DNA from: an uncultured Bacteroidota bacterium
GTDB taxonomy: Bacteria; Bacteroidota; Bacteroidia; AKYH767-A; 2013-40CM-41-45
Reading direction: 5' to 3'
NCBI GenBank assembly: GCA_937871435.1
Contig: CALMQM010000039.1
Coordinates: forward strand, 25,068 to 89,067
DNA length: 64,000 bases
This document shows positions 42,301-50,175 of this stretch, one piece after another (position 1 is the first letter of the stretch; the number at the start of each line of letters is the position of its first letter). The position numbers and the translations under genes were made by a program. A model generated the notes under the pieces. It had not been told where the DNA came from and did not search any database. It was given only the letters and a program-made list of their open reading frames with translations.

Positions 42301-43760
42301 TTATTCCATTACCTGTTCTGAATTCAAGTCAGAACGTAAATATTTGTGAGGGCTCTGGTACAATTCTGCATTGCACCGGAGCGGATCAGTATGTCTGGTC
42401 TCCGTCAAACGGATTAGACACAACATCCGGAAGTGTGGTTTTTGCTTCGCCATCAACATCACAAATTTATACAGTAACCGGAACATCGAATCAATGCAGC
42501 AGCAGCACTGGCATTCAGGTTCAGGTTCTGCCTCGTCCGGTTGTATCCACGGATCCGGATACACATGTTTGCAAAGGTAGCTCAGTGAGTATACATGCAC
42601 ATGGGGCAACAGACTTTGAATGGCATCCGCATACCGGATTATCCGCGGATACAGGTTCGGTTGTACTGGCAGGTCCTGAAAATACAACAACATACACAAT
42701 CACAGGAATCATGAATGGTTGTCGTGATACCGCGCAAATCACTGTCGGCGTAATTCCTTTGCCTGATGTCACTGTTTCAAATGACACAAGCATTTGTGAA
42801 GGAGACCATGCAAATCTGATGGCTGCCGGCGCAGCGCACTACTCCTGGAATCCGGAAAGCGGGTTATCAGCTACATCAGGATCTCATGTAGCAGCTACTC
42901 CGCTGACAACAACTATGTATACTGTGACAGGTGAAAGCAATGGTTGTAGTAATGTCAGTGCGGTGACTGTGAATGTAAATCCATTGCCGGTTGTTCGTTT
43001 TAGTCCGGGTACAATTGCCGGATGTAAGCCATTGTCTGTTGTTTTCAGAGATTCGAGTAGCACACCTGCAGGCTCACTTTACTCCTGGCTTGTTGGCGAT
43101 ACCATTGTAGAAAATGCGCGCACTTTTTCCTATCAGTTTAAATCACCCGGAAATTACAGTGTACAACTTACGGTGACCAGTCCGCAACAATGTTCCGCCA
43201 CAATTCGCAAGTCAGCTGTAACGGTGTATGATTTTCCTGATGCGATGTTCTCGATTTCACCTGAGGTAACAACCATTTTGGATCCATCTGTTCACCTCAC
43301 AGATCTGAGTTCGGATGCAACAGAATGGAACTGGAGTTTTGGAGATGGAAATGAATTAACAGGCATTCAACATCCGATTCATTCCTATGGTGACACCGGT
43401 ACTTTTTTGGTGAAATTGATTGTGAAAAATATTCATGGTTGTCCGGATACCATTACCGGAATTGTGCGGGTAAATGAAGATTACGCATTTTATATTCCGA
43501 ACACCTTTTCTCCGAATGGAGATGGTGTGAATGACATTTTTAAACCTTTGGGAATGGGATTGCATGGGTATGAATTGCTGATTTTTGATCGGTGGGGTGA
43601 AACAGTATTTCATAGTAACAGAGCCGAAGAAGGATGGAATGGATTTGATTCAGTGAAAGGAAGGCAATGTCAGGAAGGGGTTTATGTATATAAGCTCAAA
43701 ACTCAGGATCCTTCCGGAAACTACAGGGAATATGCGGGACACATTACCTTGCTTTATTAA
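39333..43760 (+). CDS. T9SS type B adhesin: L-type lectin domain, twelve Ig-like repeats, PKD domains
   Basis: 1475 aa. Signal peptide 1-28 (MTFCLRNWFYWSGIFLCFLC). An L-type (legume-like) lectin domain spans about 29-240, with FDFSFTVFPG, GADGMVFTLQ, GVELDTYQNG and NHNLRIVWNA, matching its conserved sugar- and metal-binding strands. A PKD domain follows (WDFGD near 265), then twelve Ig-like modules of about 75-80 residues (313-1220), another PKD region (WSFGDGNEL) and a gliding-motility-associated C-terminal (CHU_C) domain: YIPNTFSPNGDGVNDIF, FDRWGETVF, GVYVYKLKT. That tail is the type B T9SS signal, used by SprB-like adhesins. The protein is likely a surface sugar-binding adhesin, possibly used in attachment or gliding. 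The sugar is not known. Confidence 0.9.
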   Translation: MTFCLRNWFYWSGIFLCFLCSSLPANSQYRLTGSSTAVSCSCIKLTSALGNQNGVMWETTAIDLSNSFDFSFTVFPGCLDAGADGMVFTLQPNSITQMGNGGGGIGYQGIPNSLGVELDTYQNGWDPVSDHVAIIRNGDVDHTGPNNLAGPVNALSSGGDIEDCNNHNLRIVWNATVNSLSVYFDGNLRLTYSGNIVNSIFNGNPTVYWGFVSSTGGSMNEQRVCTSSFADFTASNNFEVCVGQALNFTDLSGSDLNQILSWQWDFGDQTTSTVSNPTHSYSVAGTYPVQLRITDPSGCPQTITRNVTVHPQPVLSVSTSSSAICPGYHMQLDAQGANLYTWNPTAGLNVFSGPTVQASPASSTTYTVQGTSAFGCVDTTSVQVIVNPAPALTLTPNQSICSGDTINLLAHGASLYAWTPISGISSTSDSSISAYPSTSVTYTVTGTNSSGCSSTSTVDITVNTLPSVQVPANFSLCFGQTAVVQTSGATTYQWIPSSGLNVSTGSSVTASPAINTTYTVIGTSYSGCSSSNTFTIQVDSIPVLHISADTSICSGSIANLSVVGANLYQWSPSPTFSSATDSLIRVSPSNTTTYTVTGTGMNGCTVSSSVRVSVIPLPALQTVTGDTLCEGQSVTLTATGATSYSWQPSGGLNAVNGSTVIATPLASTNYTVTGTQQGCATESVIIIRINPLPVISVPPPITICLNQSTAIHVSGASTYTWSPSSGLSSSTGSNVTAGPSNSCIYTVTGTSSGCSSTATISVTVAPLLNVGVSPAAPVICLGDTSPVHATGASQFQWFPSAGLSSTNSAAVNASPNSTTTYTVIGSSGACSDTTTFTLTVNPLPIVNVSGPAPICAGDTTLLSATGAVTYSWSPSMYLNSVVGDTVAAFPIGSTIYTVVGSSLGCRDTASVILTVTPLPVVSVLGSDSICFNASTTLSAYGATLYQWSPAAGLNSISGSSVMASPAATTTYTVSGTANLCSSTKTFTLHVIPLPVLNSSQNVNICEGSGTILHCTGADQYVWSPSNGLDTTSGSVVFASPSTSQIYTVTGTSNQCSSSTGIQVQVLPRPVVSTDPDTHVCKGSSVSIHAHGATDFEWHPHTGLSADTGSVVLAGPENTTTYTITGIMNGCRDTAQITVGVIPLPDVTVSNDTSICEGDHANLMAAGAAHYSWNPESGLSATSGSHVAATPLTTTMYTVTGESNGCSNVSAVTVNVNPLPVVRFSPGTIAGCKPLSVVFRDSSSTPAGSLYSWLVGDTIVENARTFSYQFKSPGNYSVQLTVTSPQQCSATIRKSAVTVYDFPDAMFSISPEVTTILDPSVHLTDLSSDATEWNWSFGDGNELTGIQHPIHSYGDTGTFLVKLIVKNIHGCPDTITGIVRVNEDYAFYIPNTFSPNGDGVNDIFKPLGMGLHGYELLIFDRWGETVFHSNRAEEGWNGFDSVKGRQCQEGVYVYKLKTQDPSGNYREYAGHITLLY
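40270..42990 (+). repeat. Twelve Ig-like tandem repeats in the lectin adhesin gene
   Basis: Twelve protein-level repeats of about 75-80 residues, each with (I/V/L)C-G at the start, a GAxxYxWxP core, a GLxxxxG turn and TTTYTVTGT near the end. Variation is high, so the array is old. Confidence 0.85.
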
Positions 43761-43909
43761 TCTCTGAATTGTCAACGGCACGACAACTTCCGCCTGATTG
43801 ATGATTACTTTTATCCTTAAATTAGAGGTTCCCTAAAATGTGTTAAAAAGACACAGGCTCAAAACCGGATTAGAAAACAATTCGTTTTTATTCGTGTTAA
43901 ACTAAAACA

Positions 43910-44383
43910 ATGAAAGCACTTAAATTGTACCTATTCGCTCCTTGTTTTTTAATTGCATTGAGCGGATGCAGCCAAAACAATATGGATTCCTATAACAAAT
44001 TAACCCCGCAAGAAGAAAGAGTCTTGTTACACAAGGCTACAGACGCACCTTTTACTGGAGAATATTATAAGAAAAACGATAAAGGCATTTATATCTGCCG
44101 GCGTTGCAATGCTCCATTATACAAATCAGAAGATAAATTTGATTCACATTGCGGATGGCCGAGTTTTGATGATGAAATTCCGGGAGCGGTGAAGAATGTT
44201 CCGGACGCAGACGGGATGCGCACAGAAATCATTTGCAAAAATTGCGGCGGACATCTTGGTCATGTGTTTACCGGTGAAGGATTTACCGAAAAGGATACAC
44301 GTCATTGTGTGAATACAAGCAGCATACGCTTCATTCCTGCCGATTCGGTGAAACTGGCTCCGGCAGTTATTCATGTTAAATAA
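43910..44383 (+). CDS. msrB: Lipoprotein methionine-R-sulfoxide reductase (MsrB)
   Basis: 157 aa. It reduces methionine-R-sulfoxide in damaged proteins. The lipobox LSGC puts Cys20 at the lipidation site, so the enzyme is membrane-anchored in the periplasm or outer membrane. The MsrB fold follows, with zinc CxxC pairs CRRC and CKNC, the SHCGWPSFDDEI block, and catalytic Cys in RHCVNTSSIRF. All key residues are present, and length is normal apart from the signal. The related thioredoxin-domain protein 250 bp downstream could be its electron donor, but they need not be one operon. Confidence 0.95.
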   Translation: MKALKLYLFAPCFLIALSGCSQNNMDSYNKLTPQEERVLLHKATDAPFTGEYYKKNDKGIYICRRCNAPLYKSEDKFDSHCGWPSFDDEIPGAVKNVPDADGMRTEIICKNCGGHLGHVFTGEGFTEKDTRHCVNTSSIRFIPADSVKLAPAVIHVK

Positions 44384-44538
44384 GTCGGGTATTATCTTTT
44401 AGAGATTCGTTTTAAGAATCGGATTTTTCAGCGATTTGGAAAACTATTTTCAGTAATTGATTTCATCCTGATTATTTCAGTTTGAAAAGGTTCTTAAAAC
44501 GACTCATTTAAATTTCATAAGGATTTCAATAGACGGAT

Positions 44539-44546
44539 TATCTTTG
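44539..44546 (+). promoter_or_regulatory. Putative -7 box of the double-thioredoxin gene
   Basis: TATCTTTG, exact TAnnTTTG, with TTTC 22 nt upstream as a poor -33. Start codon at 44640. Confidence 0.4.
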
Positions 44547-44639
44547 TAATCCTTTCAGGATGCCGGTTTCTGCTATCATGGAATCCGGTTTCTTCCTTAT
44601 ATTTGATGTGAATCATCTATTCGCCAATTGAAAAATCTG

Positions 44640-45677
44640 ATGAAAAAAGTCCTGTCATTTTTTTTCCTGTTGTGTATTTATTCCTCTGTCATTTCTGCTC
44701 AGGTTCCGGACGCAGAAGGCAATTTGGTAAAATGGATGTCGTGGTCTGAAGCATTCGAAAAAGTAAAAGAAAATCCCAAACCGATATTGATGGATTTTTA
44801 CACGGACTGGTGCGGCTGGTGTAAGGTCATGATGAAAAATACATATGGAAATCCGGGGATTGCTCAATATGTGAACACCTATTTCTATCCTGTAAAATTT
44901 AATGCAGAGGGAAAAGACACAGTTGAATATCTGGGTAAAAAATACCTGCCTACCTCCAAAGAACCAAGAACTCCGCATGAACTTGCTGTGCATTTGTTGC
45001 AGGGAAAATTGATGTATCCTACCACTTTGTTTTTGGGAGGATATGACAAGGAGAAAAATGAATTCAAGCTCAACATGCTTGCAAGCGGATATCTGGATCA
45101 GGCAAAAATAGAGCCCATACTGGTGTATACTGTAGAGAATGTATACAGGAATTCATCGATGGATGATTTTCGGGATGAATACACAAAGGCTTTTTATGAT
45201 TCTGTGTTTGCAAAGAGAAAGGATTCCGTCAATTGGGTAACGGCCAAAAGTGCATTCGCTTCCTCATTGCCGAAAAAGAAAAAGACCCTTTTGTATTTGA
45301 ATACTGATTGGTGTAATGCCTGTAAGGTGATGAAAAAAACCAGCTTCAACGATTCACTCTACGCTGATTATGTAAAAGAAAAATTTGAGCTTGTTAATTT
45401 CAACGTTGATCTCACAGATACTATTTTCTACAAAGGTCAGGCATTGACGAATCTTAAAAGTCCTCAGGCTCCTTTTCATCAACTCGCTTTGTTGCTTAGC
45501 AGAAACGGATTTGCATTGCCTACCATGGTCATCCTGGATGAATACATGGATGTGATAGATGCTATCCCTGCATATATCCCTCCACGTTTTATGAATAATA
45601 TCGTCCATTATTATGGTGACGGGATCAATAAATTGAAATCCTGGCAAGCTTATATGGACGAAAAATCGAAAAAATGA
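44640..45677 (+). CDS. Secreted protein with two thioredoxin-like domains
   Basis: 345 aa from the ATG at 44640, beginning MKKVLSFFFLLCIYSSVISAQ (signal peptide). Two thioredoxin-like domains sit in tandem: the first has CxxC in FYTDWCGWCKVM (about 45-60), the second in NTDWCNACKVM (about 220-235). Both CxxC pairs are intact, so each could be redox-active. It is probably a periplasmic reductase or disulfide-handling protein. The family of such tandem thioredoxin proteins includes DUF255-like and thioredoxin-fold proteins, and I cannot name a narrower one. A terminator lies 140 nt downstream. Confidence 0.85.
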   Translation: MKKVLSFFFLLCIYSSVISAQVPDAEGNLVKWMSWSEAFEKVKENPKPILMDFYTDWCGWCKVMMKNTYGNPGIAQYVNTYFYPVKFNAEGKDTVEYLGKKYLPTSKEPRTPHELAVHLLQGKLMYPTTLFLGGYDKEKNEFKLNMLASGYLDQAKIEPILVYTVENVYRNSSMDDFRDEYTKAFYDSVFAKRKDSVNWVTAKSAFASSLPKKKKTLLYLNTDWCNACKVMKKTSFNDSLYADYVKEKFELVNFNVDLTDTIFYKGQALTNLKSPQAPFHQLALLLSRNGFALPTMVILDEYMDVIDAIPAYIPPRFMNNIVHYYGDGINKLKSWQAYMDEKSKK

Positions 45678-46119
45678 AACACAAATATGCAGGTGTTTCT
45701 TTTCCTTTAACAGGTTATTTTTGATGAAGAAATCCGGGGTTTGTTAAAAAACCTGAGTTTTTGGATTTGAACCGGTGTATACTTATTTATCCTATTCTCA
45801 CTTGATGAATAAATGTAAAAAGGAGGATTTCTCCTCCTTTCTCTCTTTTACACCAGCAAAGAGTTTAAAAATGGTTCATTGAAAAAGTAGGGGCTTAATA
45901 GACCTTACTGCGAAAGGTCAACGTAAATCTGCATCACTTGTGTTATCTGTACAAGCAGAAATCGGTTTCTGGCGGTGATCGAAAGGTAAATGGCAGATGT
46001 GTAGAGGAAGTCGGTAAATATTTTTCCATCAAATTCTATTAAAACTTGATTTATATATTTAAAAAATGCGATATTGGGAATTATTGAAGGAAGCTGAGTT
46101 TTTTTTGATGTAAGAGCCT
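45678..46119. other. Intergenic region before the LytS-type kinase gene
   Basis: 442 bp. It contains a terminator (45818-45850) and, further right, small stems such as GACCTT...AAGGTC (45901-45919) and CTTGT...ACAAG near 45930-45955. No gene was found; a small RNA upstream of the kinase is possible but unsupported. Confidence 0.45.
45818..45850 (+). terminator. Terminator after the double-thioredoxin gene
   Basis: AAAGGAGGA (45819-45827), loop TTTC, TCCTCCTTT (45832-45840), then CTCTCTTTT. A 9-bp stem. Confidence 0.75.
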
Positions 46120-46995
46120 ATGTTTGAGCAGTTGACCAAAATTTGCGCGATTGTATCCTCAAATCATTCCTTCTTCTTCAAGAATGATTTACTGATTATC
46201 CTACTTCAGGAGCAAAAACCTTCTCCGGAAAATTTGATTTTCTGGTCCCTGCTGCCGGTTGTCATTGCTTTTAGTTTTATCATGTTCGTAATTTACAGGA
46301 TGCGAAGGGAAGCTGTAATCAGAAGTAAAGAAGCGGAATACAAACAACATACAGCGGAAGTTGAAATGAAAGCTTTGAGAGCACAAATGAATCCGCATTT
46401 TATTTTTAATGCATTAAATTCAATTTATGTTTTCATTCAACAAAAAGACAATGCTCAGGCAACTGATTATCTATTGAAGTTTTCCAAATTGATTCGGCTT
46501 GTGCTTGAAAATTCCATGCATAAAGAAGTATCACTCAAAGAAGATATAGAAGCCTTGGAATTGTATATGCAACTGGAGCAGTTAAGAATCAGAAACGGAT
46601 TCGACTATGTATTCAATGTCGAATCCGGTTTGGATACTGAGTCTGTTTATGTACCTCCGTTAATACTACAGCCTTTTATCGAAAATTCGATATGGCACGG
46701 ATTCAATACGAAGCCGGAGAAAGGAGTAATTCAAATTCATATTCGAAAACAAAAAGACAGACTGCATATTGTTGTAGAAGACAACGGAGTAGAGTCGGCT
46801 GAAAAAACTTCGGAAACAGATAGTAAATCAGGGAAGAAAAGATCTTTAGGAATGGCACTCACTCGCGAACGATTGCAATTATTGAATACAAATGAAAAAA
46901 GGGAAGCGGAAATTTTTGTGAGTGATTTGCGAACACCTTCTGGAGTTTATCAGGGCAAACATGTAGAATTAGTGCTTCCATTGCAGATGGATTAA
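46120..46995 (+). CDS. LytS-type sensor histidine kinase
   Basis: 291 aa. One membrane helix (about 38-59, NLIFWSLLPVVIAFSFIMFV), a basic and coiled-coil linker (60-88), then the histidine-kinase domain with phospho-acceptor His93 in QMNPHFIFNALN, typical of LytS/YehU kinases, and a HATPase region with N box PFIENSIWHG. The G1 box, usually DNGIG, reads DNGVE here, which is unusual and may lower activity. The membrane-proximal signal is unknown, as there is no obvious sensor domain. The response regulator follows 11 bp later. It probably senses an envelope or respiratory signal, but this is not visible. Confidence 0.9.
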   Translation: MFEQLTKICAIVSSNHSFFFKNDLLIILLQEQKPSPENLIFWSLLPVVIAFSFIMFVIYRMRREAVIRSKEAEYKQHTAEVEMKALRAQMNPHFIFNALNSIYVFIQQKDNAQATDYLLKFSKLIRLVLENSMHKEVSLKEDIEALELYMQLEQLRIRNGFDYVFNVESGLDTESVYVPPLILQPFIENSIWHGFNTKPEKGVIQIHIRKQKDRLHIVVEDNGVESAEKTSETDSKSGKKRSLGMALTRERLQLLNTNEKREAEIFVSDLRTPSGVYQGKHVELVLPLQMD

Positions 46996-47006
46996 TTTGT
47001 ATCGAT

Positions 47007-47756
47007 ATGTATCAGGTTGTAATTGTTGATGATGAAGTGCCACAGCAGGAATCGCTGACGGATATGCTGCAAAAAAATTTTCCGGAATATACTATTGTGA
47101 AAATTTGCAGTTCCGTTGACGAAGGGAAAGAGTATTTGGAGAAAAACAAAGTTGATCTGGTCTTTCTGGATGTCATCATGCCACCTTCCAACGGATTTGA
47201 ATTATTGAAACAACTGAGTAATATTTGTTTTGAAACTATCTTCACGACTTCCTTTGACACTTTTGCCATCCAGGCATTCAAAGTAGCTGCAGTAGATTAT
47301 CTGTTGAAACCATTCGGAATTGAAGACTTAAGCGCGGCTTTAGATAAGTTCGAAGAAAAATACACACTCAAGAATCCTGAAAATAATATTGCAACACTGT
47401 TGAAAAATCTCAGCGCCAAAAAGGCCGATGAGGTTAGAATTGCCTTACCACTCATGACCGGATTCGTGATGGTATGGGTAAAAGATATTGTACGTTGTGA
47501 AGCGGATGATTCTTATACTACATTTCATTTTATCAATGCTCAACCTTTAATGGTATCAAGATCTTTAAAGGAATGCGAGGAAATGCTTACACCTTACGAT
47601 TTTTTCCGAACCCATCATTCGCATTTAATCAACTTGAAATTTATTCGTGAATACATTCGGGGTGAAGGAGGACAGGTTGTGATGACAGACGGTAGTACTG
47701 TAGAAGTGTCGCGCAGAAAAAAGGAGGAATTTTTGTCATCCCTGAACAGAATGTAG
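47007..47756 (+). CDS. LytTR-family response regulator
   Basis: 249 aa. The receiver domain (about 1-120) has acidic residues in VVIVDDE (Asp8, Asp9), phospho-acceptor Asp55 in LVFLDVIMP, and a Lys in DYLLKPF. The LytTR DNA-binding domain follows (about 145-245, with DIVRCEADDSYTTFHF, PYDFFRTHHSHLINL and YIRGEGGQVVMTDGS). It is transcribed with the kinase 11 bp upstream, so they form one pair. Target genes are not known; the lytTR class often regulates surface, competence or exopolysaccharide genes. Confidence 0.95.
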   Translation: MYQVVIVDDEVPQQESLTDMLQKNFPEYTIVKICSSVDEGKEYLEKNKVDLVFLDVIMPPSNGFELLKQLSNICFETIFTTSFDTFAIQAFKVAAVDYLLKPFGIEDLSAALDKFEEKYTLKNPENNIATLLKNLSAKKADEVRIALPLMTGFVMVWVKDIVRCEADDSYTTFHFINAQPLMVSRSLKECEEMLTPYDFFRTHHSHLINLKFIREYIRGEGGQVVMTDGSTVEVSRRKKEEFLSSLNRM

Positions 47757-47983
47757 CTTTCACCACTTAATCGGAAATCTCCGCCAAATGCTTTTCAATT
47801 CATACCAAACCCGGATTCATACTGGATTCGCATGTATCATTCAATTAAATTTGAATTCAACCAGCACGAATTCCGGCAATTGTATCGGGAAGTTTTGCAT
47901 CCAATAAAATTGTGATCATCTTCCGGTATTTTCTCTCTATTCGCTAAATCTTATCAGTGATTAATCATCCAAATAGACAGACC

Positions 47984-48829
47984 ATGAAAAAATGTTTATG
48001 CTTATCTGCCATTTTATTGTGGATCCAAAGTGGAATTGCAAGTTCACCGGACCAATCCTCTCTGGTGTCTGAGAATTCTTTATTTGCATCTGAAGTTCCA
48101 CCGATTGGAAATTGTAAAACCTATCACAATGATACTTCGGGAATATATCACAGAATCTGTTACGACAGTGTATTGATTCTGATCAACAACTACATAGAAG
48201 CATTTACAGAAGACGCAAAAAACAATGGCATAGGGGGGTATATTGACAGCTCTTCACTTGTTCCACCGCATCATGGCCATACAGGCTATCAGGGATGGAA
48301 GTTTTTTGACGGACTTTATTCAGCCTCCTTCAAAGATGAATTATTTCTCGCTTTTACTTATGATTCCGTTTCATCAATGGACAGCATTTCCTGCATCATT
48401 TCAACAGACGCATATTACTACCATTCTTCAAGTCCGGTGGTATATCCCGATTCTGCCATCAGTACTGAAGGTGTATCAGGCTTTCTTTCACATATGATAA
48501 AACCTCAGGAGCCGATGAATTCATACATCAAGGGCGGGCAACTTAATAACTCCTGTTCGAAATTCAGTGATCATTTTCAAATGGGAGGCTCACCTACAAA
48601 TGTTGATTATTGCGGGTTTTTTCTGGGAGCTGAAATTGAACAGTTAATTTCACAGCCCGGATGCGCAGGCGTTCGTTATTTTTACGGCTATGACGGAGAT
48701 AGAAAAAATGATAAAATCAGAATAATTTTGATTGGCGTAAATGAGAGCGGAGAAAATATTCTTGTCGATCCGAATGATACATCAAAAGAAGCTCTGTTTT
48801 TGGAAAATGCATGGCCTCCGGCAGACTGA
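47984..48829 (+). CDS. Secreted protein of unknown function
   Basis: 281 aa from the ATG at 47984 (MKKCLCLSAILLWIQSGIAS, signal peptide). The mature part has no repeats or T9SS tail. It carries an acidic, Ser/Tyr/His-rich body (SSSLVPPHHGHTGYQGWKFF), and near the C-terminus GVRYFYGYDGDRKNDKIRII and ILVDPNDTSKEALFLENAWP. No family is recognised. The gene is followed after 6 bp by a membrane-protein gene, so it is likely an operon. Confidence 0.72.
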   Translation: MKKCLCLSAILLWIQSGIASSPDQSSLVSENSLFASEVPPIGNCKTYHNDTSGIYHRICYDSVLILINNYIEAFTEDAKNNGIGGYIDSSSLVPPHHGHTGYQGWKFFDGLYSASFKDELFLAFTYDSVSSMDSISCIISTDAYYYHSSSPVVYPDSAISTEGVSGFLSHMIKPQEPMNSYIKGGQLNNSCSKFSDHFQMGGSPTNVDYCGFFLGAEIEQLISQPGCAGVRYFYGYDGDRKNDKIRIILIGVNESGENILVDPNDTSKEALFLENAWPPAD

Positions 48830-48835
48830 TTAAAA

Positions 48836-49504
48836 ATGACTGACCAGCTTAAATACAATACTGCAGTATTGTCAACAGTTGTATTCCTTGTTCCGGTAAT
48901 ATGCGGCTTTGTCATGTATAAAAATTTGAACAAAGCGGAAAAATTATTTCTCTTTTACCTTTTCATAGGTTGTGTGACCGATTTTTCGGTAATGTCACTT
49001 CAACAATACAATAAATTATTGGCAATAATAATTTTTAATATGTACTCAATCTTTGAGCCTTTTTTCCTTGCAGTTTACTTTTACCTGATTGCTCCTACGA
49101 AATTTATCAGAAAAACTTGTGTAGTTATTCTTGCATTATTAATCCCGGTATGGCTGATAAAACATGTTCAGATTTTTAATCACGGTTCGTTGATCCAAAA
49201 ACTTAGCGGAAATTTTTATACCTGGTACCAGGTAGTTTTTGCATTCATCGCTGCGTATGTGCTTTTATTGATGACACAAATCAGGGAAGAATCACTGCGC
49301 AAGTCACAGCTGTGGATTGTGATTGGCACTTTCATCAGCACATTCTGTTCTTTTTTTCTCAGCAGTTTTTTGACAACAGAATACCAGACTTACATGTGGG
49401 TTGTGTATTCATTTGTCAACCTTCTCTCTTACATGGTTGTGACATACGCGTTTCTTCTGACAAAGGAGAAAAAGACAATGTCTTATCCTGGTTTTGGCAG
49501 GTAA
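48836..49504 (+). CDS. Polytopic membrane protein of unknown function
   Basis: 222 aa with about seven hydrophobic helices, among them VLSTVVFLVPVICGFVMYKN, IAIIIF-type segments around NMYSIFEPFFLAVYFYLIA, and FISTFCSFFLSSFLTTEYQ near the end. The final residues (EKKTMSYPGFGR) are cytoplasmic. I recognise no transporter or sensor signature. It may be linked to the secreted protein 6 bp upstream. Confidence 0.78.
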   Translation: MTDQLKYNTAVLSTVVFLVPVICGFVMYKNLNKAEKLFLFYLFIGCVTDFSVMSLQQYNKLLAIIIFNMYSIFEPFFLAVYFYLIAPTKFIRKTCVVILALLIPVWLIKHVQIFNHGSLIQKLSGNFYTWYQVVFAFIAAYVLLLMTQIREESLRKSQLWIVIGTFISTFCSFFLSSFLTTEYQTYMWVVYSFVNLLSYMVVTYAFLLTKEKKTMSYPGFGR

Positions 49505-49613
49505 GCAATTTTCCCGGGCAATTTCTTATTTGGTTTGTCTTTGGATTCAATTTTCCGGATTTTTCTGAGAAAACAGGCTCTGTCATTGTCTGAGAGAATT
49601 TGGCAGATATTCG

Positions 49614-49621
49614 TATTTTTG
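49614..49621 (+). promoter_or_regulatory. Putative -7 box of the cyclophilin gene
   Basis: TATTTTTG fits TAnnTTTG, 25 nt before the start at 49647. No standard -33 element was found. Confidence 0.35.
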
Positions 49622-49646
49622 CAGAAACAATCGAATTCTGAATACT

Positions 49647-50090
49647 ATGAAAACTGCCACCATTCTCACGGATAAAGGAACCATGAAAGTTGAGTTTTAC
49701 GAAAAGGATGCGCCCAATACCGTCAAAAACTTTATTGATCTGGCTAATAAAGGTTTTTACAATGGACTCACCTTTCACCGTGTCATCCCGAATTTTGTGA
49801 TTCAGGGTGGATGCCCGAATGGAATCGGAAACGGTGGTCCGGGATACAAAATCAAATGTGAACTGAATGGTGGTAACCAATACCATGATCGCGGTGTGCT
49901 TTCTATGGCTCATGCCGGTCGTGATACTGGTGGCTCCCAGTTTTTTATCTGCCATAGCCGGGCAAATACTGCGCACCTCGACAGAAACCACACTTGCTTT
50001 GGAAAAGTAGTGGAGGGTCTGGAAGTAATTGATATGATTCGTCAGGGTGATGTAATCCAGAAAATTGAAATCCAGGAAACGAATTCCTGA
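49647..50090 (+). CDS. Peptidyl-prolyl cis-trans isomerase, cyclophilin type
   Basis: 147 aa, the short bacterial cyclophilin form, catalysing cis-trans isomerisation at Xaa-Pro bonds. Motifs: [17 protein letters not shown] (Arg of the active site), [33 protein letters not shown]. There is no signal peptide, so it is cytoplasmic. The active-site residues expected in cyclophilin (Phe, Met, Gln-Phe-Phe) appear intact. The intergenic gap upstream is 142 bp; it is probably expressed alone. Confidence 0.95.
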   Translation: MKTATILTDKGTMKVEFYEKDAPNTVKNFIDLANKGFYNGLTFHRVIPNFVIQGGCPNGIGNGGPGYKIKCELNGGNQYHDRGVLSMAHAGRDTGGSQFFICHSRANTAHLDRNHTCFGKVVEGLEVIDMIRQGDVIQKIEIQETNS

Positions 50091-50175
50091 ATCCTGGTCG
50101 GGTTCATTCTTTTAAAAACAATCATCTAAAACAGTCTGGTGGATGTTTCAATGTCCATCACTTGATTCCTATTCC

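Noticed and set aside
39333..43760. Frames inside the lectin adhesin on other strands (several of 60-130 codons)
   Set aside because: All are shadows of the repeat-rich coding frame.
45901..45955. Small stems before the kinase gene, considered as a riboswitch
   Set aside because: Stems are only 5-6 bp and no riboswitch consensus is visible.
49416..49991. 191-codon minus-strand frame antisense to the membrane-protein end and cyclophilin gene
   Set aside because: It lies opposite well-supported genes in their mirror frame; residues are low-complexity Ser/Thr without a domain.
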